A stretch of DNA of 64,000 bases from Balamuthia mandrillaris (Eukaryota; Discosea; Longamoebia; Balamuthiidae), in the NCBI GenBank assembly GCA_031835245.1, contig JAVKOQ010000279.1:1-64000 (forward strand). Direction: 5' to 3'. Under the pieces are notes generated by a model. That model made no database searches. It worked only from the letters and a program-made list of their open reading frames with translations, and was not told where the DNA came from. This document shows positions 1 through 9,263 of this stretch, piece after piece; within the stretch, counting starts at the first letter, position 1, and each line of letters opens with the position of its first letter. Position numbers and translations under genes: made by a program.

Positions 1-2
1 CT

Positions 3-1334
3 TCTTATTCTTCCTCGTTGACCTCATCTTCCACTACCTCCACCTCCTCTTCTTCTTCCGGTTTGCCTTCTCCTTTATGTTCTTCTCGATGCGAAAGTCA
101 CAGCGGCGCTTTGTTGCGTTCTTCCAGTGCTTCTACAAAACTATCGTCACCGTCAGCAACAAGAAGAAGGCACAGCTCGACGAATATTCCGTCTGCCTCT
201 TCATCGGATAGCGAAACATCAGCAACTTCTACTCCACGTTCTTCCTGCCCTTCTTCTCGTTCTTGTTCTCCACGCTGCACAAACATTTCATCTCCAAATG
301 GAGTTAGCAACTTGAGACAAAGCTCGACGACGTCTCCTTTTGCTCCTTCACCAAGCAAACAAGTTGAAAGAAGAGAGAGCACAGAAGATCTTCAGGGGAG
401 ACGAAGAGAAGAGGTGGTTTATGATGCTGAAGACGAAGAAGACGAACCACGAAACAAAAACGAGGCCCAACGAAAGCTCGAACGTACAAACGAAAGCTCT
501 CCTTTGTTATTACACGAACAACAGCAACAACAAAAGACGGCCATAACGACATCATCCATAACAACCCCCAGAAGAGTTTCAAACAGTCCACGGCGGCTCT
601 TCGTCGGCCATGACAACAGCAATCACGAAACTTCTGCATCGAGGACCGTTCACAGAATATTGGTCGTGGAAGACAACCGAATGAACCAAAAGTTGATGCA
701 CACCATCTTGAAGAGCGCTGGCTATGCCGTCGAGCTGGCGGAGGACGGCAACGAGGCCGTTGCCATGGTCAAACAGCACGGCGCTGCACATTACTCCCTT
801 ATTCTGATGGACATCATGATGCCCGTTCGTATTTTCTTTTCTGTCTTTCTTTTCGTTCCTCTCGATTCCTTCGTTCTCCTTGCAGACTTTCATCGCTCTT
901 GTCGTTTCAGTCATTCTGTTCATTTCTTCTCTGTCGCCCCTACCCTCCCTTCTCGTTTCTTCTTTCTGACTCTCTTTATCTTTCCTTCTCTCTTCTCACC
1001 TCTCTCTCTCTCTCTCTCCCAACAGAACTGCAACGGCTACGAAGCCACCATGAAAATCCGTCAACTCGCCTCCCCTTCCCCCTCTCATCCGCCCTCCTCC
1101 TCCTCCTCCTGCTCGACGCCCATCGATCCGGCCGCCGCCACCATCCCGATTGTCGGGGTGAGCGCCACCACCGCCTCGAGCGTCTTCGAGCAGTGCCTGG
1201 CCAGCGGCATGAACGACCTCATCGGCAAGCCCTACAACGTGCCCGCCCTTCGGGCCTTCCTGGCCCAGCAGCTCTCTCCCTTCTCTCCCTCTTCCGCTTC
1301 TTCTTCCTCTTCCTCCTCTTCTTCATCGCTATAA
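3..1334 (+). CDS. Response-regulator receiver domain, C-terminal end of a probable hybrid histidine kinase (5' partial)
   Basis: The reading frame is open from base 3, so the protein begins outside the window. The first 640 nt encode a Ser/Thr-, then Gln/Glu-rich low-complexity linker. A receiver domain follows: beta-1 with the acidic pair (ILVVEDNRMNQ, about nt 658–690), the phospho-acceptor Asp in LILMDIMMP (about 800–824), the Thr/Ser switch region (VGVSATT) and the conserved Lys (IGKPY, near 1225). An intron at 825–1025 is inferred because its removal restores the usual MMP-NCNGYEA junction; its 201 nt are a multiple of three, so unspliced RNA would also stay open. Receivers at the C-terminus after a long linker are typical of amoebal hybrid kinases in His–Asp phosphorelays; the kinase half is not visible. 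The stop is TAA at 1332. Confident for the domain, moderate for the hybrid-kinase assignment. Confidence 0.85.
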   Translation, partial: SYSSSLTSSSTTSTSSSSSGLPSPLCSSRCESHSGALLRSSSASTKLSSPSATRRRHSSTNIPSASSSDSETSATSTPRSSCPSSRSCSPRCTNISSPNGVSNLRQSSTTSPFAPSPSKQVERRESTEDLQGRRREEVVYDAEDEEDEPRNKNEAQRKLERTNESSPLLLHEQQQQQKTAITTSSITTPRRVSNSPRRLFVGHDNSNHETSASRTVHRILVVEDNRMNQKLMHTILKSAGYAVELAEDGNEAVAMVKQHGAAHYSLILMDIMMPVRIFFSVFLFVPLDSFVLLADFHRSCRFSHSVHFFSVAPTLPSRFFFLTLFIFPSLFSPLSLSLSQQNCNGYEATMKIRQLASPSPSHPPSSSSSCSTPIDPAAATIPIVGVSATTASSVFEQCLASGMNDLIGKPYNVPALRAFLAQQLSPFSPSSASSSSSSSSSSL

Positions 1335-1584
1335 AGAAAAGAGAGGAAAAGAAGAGAGAAAATGGAACGAAAAAACACAAAAAAATAAAATTTTATTGTA
1401 AAAAAAAAATAAAGAGAAGAGAAGAGAAGAGAAGAGATTTTAAGCGTGTCGGCTTTCTTCTTGCGTTCTTCTTCACTCACCGAGGTTCGTTTTTTTGTTT
1501 TTTTCAAAAAATAAATAAATGATCTGCTCATCTTCAAAACTCATCGCCTCTCTCTTCTCTCAACAATAAAAAAAGAGAAAAGGG
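1335..1584. other. Short intergenic space, 3' end of receiver gene
   Basis: AT-rich spacer with several AATAAA-type hexamers (about 1384, 1408 and 1510) that could serve as polyadenylation signals for the receiver gene. No gene or shared promoter element was seen. Confidence 0.5.
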
Positions 1585-3918
1585 GTGGAAAAGATGGAGA
1601 GATTCCCTCCAACGAGAGGAGAAACGGAGCAAGACCCAGCAGCGTCCTCTGCGACGACCACCACCAAACGCCTCAAACGCCTGAGCAGCGAGGCCAGAGC
1701 CAGATTCTTTGCCAACGAGATGAAGGACTGGGAGGAGTTCGTCTCCTCCACCGCGCAGAGGAAGAAGGGCGCGCCAACGGCCAAAGAGAGAGCCAAGGAG
1801 AGAGCCGTTGAGGAGGAGGAGGAGGAGGTGGTGGAGGGCAAGGGGGAGGACTATCCCACGGAGCGACAAAAGCTGTGGTTGGCGGAGAAGCAGAAAGAGG
1901 TGTTGGCCATCGTGGAGGAGCAGTGCCCTCCTTCCATTCGCAACTTTGCGTAAGTGAGCCCCTTTCTTCTCTTGCTCTCTTTCGCTCTGCTTCTCTTCTT
2001 CCACTTCCTTCGTTGATCCTTCTTTGCTGTTCGCTCTCCTCGTCGTTCTTTTCGGTGCTTGCTTCTCTTCTCTCCATCGTCCCTCTTCCTTCTCTCTCCT
2101 CTTCTTGTGATGTCGTCTTTCTTCCTTTCTGCACTGTGTCGTCGGCTTTTTAGTCATTGCTCTCTTCTCTTCCCTTCGTTGCTCTGCTTCTCTTCTCTTC
2201 ATCGTTCTCTTCTCTTCTTTTCTCTTCTCTTCTCCTCCCGTTTCTTAGTCATGCAAATAACCACTTAAAAAACTTCTATTAACAACAACAAAAAAGAGGA
2301 TATTGTGTATATACAGGAGCAGCAGGGGTGGCTCTGGCTTATCTTCGTCTTCACGAACGTCGTCTCCATTGCAGCACTTTTACCTCAGCGACCCCTGCCG
2401 AACGAGAAACGAAGAAGATAAAGACAACAACACGAAAAGGAGAGGAGGAGGAGCGAGAAGATTCTGCATACTTGCAAACGGCGAAAAGTTATCTGGAGGT
2501 AGCATTAGACTTGTTGGCCCATTCTTTGAAAAAGAGAAAACACAAAGCGTACCTCTCTACTATCTCACCCTTTGCTTTTCTTTAGTCTCACCTTTCTTTG
2601 CTTTTCCTTCTGTTTCCGTTTTGTGTTGGACACGAACAGACACATTGATGTCGGAATGAGCTTTATAACGGGAGGAGCTGGTGTCTATGCCGTTGCCGCT
2701 GCCATCTATCATCACTTAGGAAGAGCTTCTAAATGGTTTTTTCTTCGTATTCTTTTTTCCTTACAGATATTTCTTTCGTCTTATTATTAACTTTTCTCGA
2801 TAGCGAATTATATGTAGAGAAGCTCCGCTCTATATCAAAAGATTTGCTGCCCGTCCCTTCTGACTTTGGCGAATGGGAACTGCTGTACGGAGCTGGTGGA
2901 TATCTTTATGCCCTTTACTTTGTGGCGCACGAGCTTAAAGATCCAACTCTCTTCGAGAGCGAAGAGAAACAGCTCCTAACTGCTTGTATTCGTTATGGAA
3001 TACGGTATGTTCGTTCTTTTTGTTGCCTTTCTTTCTTTGTGGGTGTTATAGTTTCTCTAACTTTACAATTCATTCCATGAAAACAGTTATGCAAAGAGTT
3101 TGCCTCCAATATCAACAGCAATGCCGCCATTGATGTATGCTTGGCACGGCAAAGAGTATTTGGCGGTGGCACATGGTATCGCTGGCATTCTCATGATGTT
3201 CCTTCTTCGTACCAACTATTGGCCTCAAATCGACACCGGAACTGATGGTATTTCCTCCTTGAAATTCCTTTCGTTCTTGTTCTTTCTGCATTCGTTGGTC
3301 ATCCTCTGTTCTTCCTTTGCCGTCTCACTTCTGCTCACCAATAAAAACAACCCAACCAAAGAGACGTGTCGCGAACTCATCGAAAGCACTATAGACTGGC
3401 TGCTCACCACTCGCCTGGAGAGCGGCAACTATCCCACCCGCTTCGGCGGCACCAACAACGACGTGCTGGTGCAATGGTGTCACGGCGCCCCAGCCATCGC
3501 CTTGCTCCTCTGCAAAGCCCACGACGAGTTCCGCACCGAGCGATACGTCAAAGAGGCCAAAGCGATCGCTGACCACGTAATATGGACTAGGGGACTTCTT
3601 CGTAAAGGTGTCGGCCTCTGTCACGGCATCAGCGGCAATGCCTACGTCTTTCTCTACCTCTACAACGTGACGAAGCACAAGAAGTACCTGTACAGAGCGT
3701 GGAAGTTTGCAGAGTTTGAATTGGAGAAGAAGGAGGAGGCGGAAAGGAGGCGATACTCCAAGGACAGAAAGGACGAAAGAGCGGAGGTGCATTTGTGGTA
3801 CAGAAGCTCGAAGCCCTATTCGTTGTTTAATGGCATGTGCGGAGCGGTTTGCTTTTATGATGACTTGCTGTTGAGGGATAGCTCTCAGGCGTACTTCCCT
3901 GGTTGCGACCTGCATTGA
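1585..3918 (+). CDS. LanC-like protein (LANCL/GCR2 family)
   Basis: Proposed exons: 1585–1949, 2297–2548, 2640–2735, 2804–3004, 3087–3247, 3362–3918 (543 aa); all joints keep frame with GT–AG borders. The first ~120 residues are a charged extension. The LanC barrel then begins with YCVYTGAAGVALAYL and continues with the repeats FITGGAGVYAVAAA, LLYGAGGYLYALYF and VAHGIAGILMMFLL. The zinc-binding signatures are present: WCHGAPAIALLL and GLCHGISGNAYVFL, with the Cys-His pair. The C-terminal YSLFNGMCGAVCF matches the last LanC repeat. Eukaryotic LanC-like proteins bind zinc and glutathione and have been linked to repair of dehydrated amino acids; which role applies here is not shown. The acceptor of exon 2 (after AAAAAAG at 2296) was chosen because it alone restores the YTG-x-AG motif in frame. 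Confidence 0.88.
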
Positions 3919-4076
3919 AACAACAAGCATGTTTCACCTGTAAAAAAGTATACAACTTCGACGCAACTCTTTATTGCATTCCAGCCGAGATTAGCAGCAA
4001 AATGTTGTCTACTCTCTTCGTCCATGACGCTTTATTTAGCCTTGCATTACTCTCGATGTATCAAGTTCCTCTCTCC

Positions 4077-4241
4077 TTCTTTCACTCAACAAGCAAAACC
4101 TATCTCATTATCGTTACACTAATCAGGCGAATGCCTCCTCCTGTGTTGCTGAAATCCTCGCAGAAGAAGAGCAGTAACGATGGTGAGGAGCCTGATTAGT
4201 GTAACGATAATGATATAGGTTTTGCCTGTTGAGTGAAAGAA
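4077..4241. repeat. Long imperfect inverted repeat (52-nt arms, 61-nt loop)
   Basis: The left arm 4077–4128 and right arm 4190–4241 are reverse complements with only two mismatches that I can find (AAG/AGG and TATCTC/TATATC), leaving a 61-nt loop. It lies 160 nt after the LanC-like stop codon, so it could be in that gene's 3' UTR, or be a foldback/MITE-type insertion. No other copy was noticed in the window. Confidence 0.85.
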
Positions 4242-4302
4242 ACAAAGGTCAGGTTGGCGATGGATTGTTATTTTTTTTTTTGTAGACGGTAGCAAATGTT
4301 GT

Positions 4303-4318
4303 TGTCGACATGTCGACA
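4303..4318. promoter_or_regulatory. Two tandem TGTCGACA palindromes
   Basis: Copies at 4303–4310 and 4311–4318 abut, 170–186 nt upstream of the BCD1 start codon. A near copy (CGTCGACA) lies at 4378. They belong to a set of eight exact copies in the window, all intergenic. Confidence 0.5.
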
Positions 4319-4351
4319 TGAGGTGATCTTCAATGCAAATCTATCAAACCA

Positions 4352-4367
4352 CCAATCGAAAATCAAA
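4352..4367 (+). promoter_or_regulatory. CCAAT-type 16-mer element
   Basis: CCAATCGAAAATCAAA lies 137 nt upstream of the BCD1 start. It differs by one base from the copy at 12105 and belongs to a group of related upstream elements. Confidence 0.5.
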
Positions 4368-4488
4368 ATATCCTATTCGTCGACAAAATGTTTGTGCTGC
4401 AGTTCGATCCTCACCTGTAACAATTGTGTTTTTCATGTCCCATGTCGTCATGATTAACTCAACACGGAAGAAAGAAAGAAAAAAAAGA

Positions 4489-6464
4489 ATGGAGAAAGAA
4501 GAGAGCGGGGTGACCCTTGTGGCTCAAACAACAGAGGAGCCCCATCTTCAACTCCCTTCCTTCGGGTCCGCTCCATCACTACCGCCACAACAACAACAAC
4601 GACATGATAGCAATCCAACAGAAGAGCAACCGCAAGCATCATCATCACCACACCAACAACAACGCGACAACAAACGAAAGGAAGCGAGCTGCGAGGTCTG
4701 CGGGGAGCATCCCTCCAAGTACTGTTGCCCGGCGTGCAACCTGCGCACCTGCAGCGTGGCCTGCGTGAAGAGACACAAAGAGGAGCGCAAATGCAGCGGC
4801 CGCCGAAACAAAACCGCCTTCGTCTCTCTGGACGACTTCTCGGACCAGCAAGTAGTCTCCGGTTTGTTTTTTGTTTTTGTTTTTTTTTTCCTCTCTTTCT
4901 CTTTTTTATTTTTTTTTTAAATGTTTTGTTCCGATCGTGTTTTTTTTTCCTCTCTTTCTTTCTCCGATTTTTTTTTTGGGTTTTCTTGCTTTGATTCCTC
5001 CTCCTCCTTCTTCATTTTTTCTTTTTTTCTTTTTTTCTTTTTTCTTTTTCATTTTTCATTTTTTTCATTTTCTTTTTTCATTTTTTCGTTTTTTCGTTTT
5101 TTTTTAATTCTTTTATTTTTAATTTTTTTATTTTTCTATTTTTTATTTTCTTTATTTTTTCTTTTTTCTTTTTTCTTTTCTTTATTCTTTTTTATTCTTT
5201 ATCTCTTGTTTCCTTTTCCTTTGCTTTTGTTCTGTTTGTTTTGCTTTTTCTTTTGCTCTTTGTTTTTTTTTTCTTTCTCTTTTTTTTTTTTTTCGTGACT
5301 AACGAAAACCTGAAATACGACATACACAAAACAACAGACTTTAACTTCCTCCAAGAAGGTCTGCAAACGCAAAGCGTGGCGCAGATCGGCGCGGAGAACA
5401 TGAACCAGGACCTCGCCACCAAAACCAGAGAGCAGGTCCTGCTCAAGGAAGCCATCCCGCGCAACATTCGGCTGCGGTTGATCCCCAGAGCCATGTCCAG
5501 AGCCAAACAAAACACCTCTTATTTTCATTTTCGGTTTGTCTCGCACTTCTCTCTCCTTTTCTCTTCTCCTCTCTTCTCTCTTCTGTATTCTCTTCTCTGC
5601 TTCTCTCTCTCTCTCTCTCTCTCTCTCGTCTTTCATCCTGTTGTCTGCTTCTGTCTTCTCTCCTATACTCCTACTCTCTATTTGTTTATTTGCAATTTAA
5701 CATTATCGTCACAGGTCAAAAACGTTTAACTGGCGCGTGGAATGGATCTTTCCTAGCGCACCTGGGTTTAGTGCTCACGACAAAGTGTAAGTGCTTCTCA
5801 TGAAGAAGAGATTCTTTGACTAATTTTTATCCCTAGCATTAAAGAGACAGAAGTATTGTACGATGTTTTGAGACGTCATCTCGAAAAGCATTCCACAGAA
5901 CCACAACTCGCTCCTTACAGAGACTATCCAGCAGAAGAACTTTTGCTATGCATGAAAGTCGAGTTTCAGCCGGTTCTTTTTTTCTCCTTCTGCTTCTTTT
6001 TCTCGTTCTCTTTTATCTTCTCATCTAACCGAATATCTAACTGAAAAAAGGCGGAACTACCCATTTATTATCATGTTTCGCCAACGGACACGCTTCAAAC
6101 GTTTCTTCCTAACAAAGACATCATCGAGTTTCCTTCCTTTCACGTCGTCCTCCCGACAGCCGAAGCAAAGCGCAACTTTCCAGCAGTTCCTCCCGACTTT
6201 GCTCTTTCTTCTGATCTTCCTCCCCCAAAACTGATCCAACATCAACTCTCTGCTTCATCTTCTTCTTCCCCCTATCATCATCAAAAACGACGACGGCATC
6301 ATCATGGGGGTCGATTGCCAAAGAACTGGAGCGTGCCGTTGCTGCATCCGCATCTGCGGTTTGCGTTGCCGGAAGAGGAAGGAGGAGACGCAGAAGGAGG
6401 AGGAGACGAAGAAAAGGAGAAAGAGAAAGAAAAGGAGAACGAAAAAGAGGAACCCGCACAATAA
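4489..6464 (+). CDS. ZNHIT6: Box C/D snoRNA protein 1 homologue (HIT zinc finger, BCD1/ZNHIT6)
   Basis: Exons 4489–4861, 5338–5533, 5715–5786, 5837–5972, 6051–6464 encode 396 aa. After a Gln/Ser-rich N-terminus comes a HIT zinc finger (CEVCGEHPSKYCCPAC … CSVACVKRHKEERKC) directly followed by NKTAFVSLDDF, the arrangement of ZNHIT6. Downstream blocks NFLQEGLQT, FNWRVEWIFPAPG and IIEFPSFHVVLP match the BCD1 core in order. BCD1 acts in the nucleus in early assembly of box C/D snoRNPs, with NOP58/15.5K and the R2TP chaperones. The C-terminus is a Glu/Lys-rich tail. The start is the ATG at 4489; an upstream in-frame ATG at 4333 lies within the putative promoter elements and is less likely. The stop TAA is embedded in AATAAA (6460–6465). 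Confidence 0.9.
4862..5337 (+). repeat. T-rich low-complexity intron 1 of BCD1 gene
   Basis: A 476-nt intron that is almost entirely poly-pyrimidine, dominated by T runs. It creates long Phe/Ser/Leu frames that are not genes. Confidence 0.8.
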
Positions 6465-6666
6465 ATTATCTATTTATTTTCAAACTATCGACATGCAAAG
6501 AAAATATATCTAACTTTATTCTGCGAAGGGATACGAGGTTTTGATCTCAAATCGACAATTATCGCATTGTACTATCGAACTCATTGCTGATAATTTAGTT
6601 AATTCGACGATAAAAAAGAATAGAAAGCAACAAAAAAGAAAACAGATAGAAAGAGAACAGCTAAAG
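6465..6666. other. Intergenic space, BCD1 to START gene
   Basis: About 200 nt, AT-rich, serving as terminator region and promoter. No copy of the two recurrent upstream elements was seen. Confidence 0.4.
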
Positions 6667-8161
6667 ATGTGGGGCTGGAAGGAACAAAGCAACGAGCCCG
6701 TGGTGCTGCCCGAGTGCCCTTCTCCCAAGTCCAAAGAGGACTACCAAAAATTGGCCGAGGAATGCCTGGCCAAGGTGCTGGCCCTGGAAAAGGAGGCCGT
6801 GGAGGAGGGCGCCTGGACCCCGATCCCCTTTCATGCCACCTACGGCAAGGACGACGTGGAGCTGCTCGACCAGCCCCCACGGGAGGGAGGGGACGGGAGC
6901 GCGAGCAGCAGCCTTCGAGTGTGTGGCAGCGTGGAGTGTTCTCCTGCGGTGCGTTTTCCTCGGCCACTACTAGCTTTGATTTTATTTTTATTTTTTCTGA
7001 TTGGTTTTTGATGGAAAACAAAAAACAGGCGTTGAAGCGTTTGATGGATTCCAATGACCTCAAGCTGAAGCAGAATTGGGAAAGAGAGATGGTTGGCCTG
7101 GACGTCATTGAAGGTTGAACCTTCTTACCTTCCTCTATTTATGTCTGCTCTTTTGTTTCTCCATTTGTCTCTCCCTGGCTTCTCTGCTGCTTTCTTGTCC
7201 TTGCCAGTCTTCTGTTCCACTGTTGTCTTGTTCCTCGCTTTTCTCTTCTCTTTTTTGTTCCCTCTCCTCTCGTTCTCTCGTTCTCTTTCGCTGCATCTAA
7301 GCTTTTCGCTTCTGTCTGCTCTGGCTCCTTGTTTTCTTGTTCTCGTTCTCGTTCTCGTTCTCGTTCTCGTTCTCGTTCTCGTTCTCGTTCTCGTTCTCGT
7401 TCTCGTTCTCGTTCTCGTTCTCGCTCTCGTTCTCGTTCTCGTTCTCGTTCTCGTTCTCGTTCTCGTTCTCGTTCTCGTTCTCGTTCTCGTTCTCGTTCTC
7501 GTTCTCGTTCTCGTTCTCGTTCTCGTTCTCGTTCTTTTTCTCTGCTTCTGCTTCTCTTCCGCTAGTCGTTGTCTCATCCATCTGTTCTCGCAAAACACAA
7601 CCGACAAAACGAAAACAAAAACAGAAGTGACAGACCGCATCATAGTGGTTCGTGCTCGTTACAAAGCCCCATTCCCAGTGACGAACCGCGAGTTCGTGAC
7701 CATCAAATGCGACACTACGCTCAAAGATGGCACTCGCGTGACGTACGGCTGCTCCATCAATCACGACCGCTGTTACGCAGACTCCAACTTTGTGAGAGGA
7801 GTTGTTCGGATCATGGGAGCTTTTTATCGCCCCGTTCCTGGAAATCCCAATATGTGCTCCTTTGCTCGTATCATCACTGTTGATCCGAAGGTTCTTATTT
7901 TTGTTTGCTTCTTCATGTTGTCTTCATTCTTCATCCTTCATTCTCCTATCACTCTATCTGCTATCTTCTGTCTCTGCTCTATTATTTCCTTCTTCTATCT
8001 TCCATTTCTTCTTTTGTCCTATGGACTCACTTTTTGTAAATTCTAACCTGACAAAAAGGGCAACATTCCGGCGTGGGTGGTTAACGCCACAAAGAGCAAG
8101 GCGGGTGCTTCAATCATTTTGATCCGCAAGTACATCAACGCCAAGTTCGTGCCTTCTTTCT

Positions 8162-8199
<38 letters not shown>

Positions 8200-8791
8200 C
8201 TTTCTCTCTCTCTTGTCTAGCATAAAATATTCTTTTAACGTTTTCCCGTTTTCAAACAGTCCACTTCCTCCAGCGGAAGAAAGAGAAGAAGAGAAAGCAG
8301 AGGTGGTAGAGGTAGCACAACCAAAGCAAAAGAAACCAAAGACAAAAATGCTTCCTTCTTCTTCCTCTGCTCAACGACAAGAAAAAGGAAAAGAAAAAGA
8401 AGAAGAAACAAAACAAAAAGCAAAAGGAGAGGAAGAGGAAATCAAAGAACACGAAAGCGACGAAGAGGAAGCCGAAGAGGAGAACGAGTTTTACGAAGCC
8501 CAAGACAAGCTGCCGTGGGACGACAAACCCCTTCGCGAGATGTACGCCCAACACAAACAAGAAGTCAGAGAGATCATCCAAAGCTTGCAACAATCCTTGC
8601 AACGAATCGAGACTACAACGGAGCAAACGAATCGGCAATTGTTATCTCCAACTGGAGCTTCTTCTTCTGGCGGAGTGGTGAGCTTGTCGCAGCTTTCGTG
8701 GGGAACGCTTGCCCTGCTGGTGGCATGGCCCGTTGCTGTTGTTGTGGCTTACGACTCCCTGGCGAGTCGTCGTCACCCTCGCAACAAATAA
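6667..8791 (+). CDS. START-domain lipid-binding protein with C-terminal membrane anchor
   Basis: Exons 6667–6948, 7029–7113, 7625–7890, 8059–8144, 8260–8791 give 416 aa in frame throughout. The START fold spans roughly residues 45–245: WTPIPFHATYGKDDVELL, the strand SLRVCGSVECSP, then TDRIIVVRARYKAPF, VTIKCDTTLKDG, YADSNFVRGVVRIMG and the C-terminal helix region GASIILIRKYINA. START domains hold a single lipid in a hydrophobic cavity and move it between membranes. An acidic coiled-coil-like linker follows, then one hydrophobic segment near the C-terminus (WGTLALLVAWPVAVVVAY) with a short basic tail, suggesting a tail anchor in the ER or another endomembrane. The ligand cannot be inferred. The stop codon TAA overlaps AATAAA at 8790. 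Confidence 0.85.
7337..7534 (+). repeat. (GTTCTC)n hexanucleotide array, about 33 units, in START gene intron 2
   Basis: Near-perfect tandem array with one visible GCTCTC variant unit. It is inside the 511-nt intron 7114–7624. It is open in several frames on both strands (Val-Leu, Ser-Arg, Phe-Ser, Arg-Thr, Glu-Asn), none of which is credible as protein. Confidence 0.92.
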
Positions 8792-9263
8792 TAAAAAAAA
8801 AGGTTTCTCTTCCCAGAACGCCCTAAAAAAAAAAAGGAGAAGAGATAGAGGAGAAAGAACATGTTGGAATGCCATCTTGCGACTTCCGGGAACACAAAGA
8901 GATTCCGCAGCGAGAGGACGTATCCTAACAACGGTTGCTCTGGAAATGATCTATATCACTTTTAATTCTCCATTTATGCGTTGCTGACATCACGAAACTC
9001 CATATTTGAACAAAATCAAGGCGACTTGACCAATCGGATGCGTTTGACTGATTAAAAATTCCTTTATTTAGACCAGAGTGTTCTTTTGGCGACTTGGGCC
9101 GAACGACACACCGCGCATAACAAAGAGAGGAAAAGGTTGAAAGGAAACGGTGAAGCGCACCTTGCAAAAAAAAATAAGAGAAGCAAAGCAAAACGATTTT
9201 TTTTTGTTTAAAAAAAATATAAAGGCGAGAAGCGAGCAGCGAGCAGCGAAACCCACCCTTAGG
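8792..9263. other. Intergenic region upstream of the SAM–PAS gene
   Basis: 470 nt without a credible gene. It holds a partial CCAAT-type element (CCAATCGGAT at 9030–9039), 234 nt from the next start. Confidence 0.5.

Larger units (their letters stand above)
3919..4488. other. Intergenic region with long hairpin and tandem palindromes
   Basis: No gene is supported here. It contains the inverted repeat at 4077–4241, two adjacent TGTCGACA palindromes at 4303–4318, and the CCAAT-type element at 4352–4367, the last two lying upstream of the BCD1 start. Confidence 0.7.

Noticed and set aside
7093-8046. Long Val-Leu, Ser-Arg and Phe-Ser reading frames over the hexamer array
   Set aside because: They come from a (GTTCTC)n intron repeat; the START-domain exons on both sides splice across it in phase.
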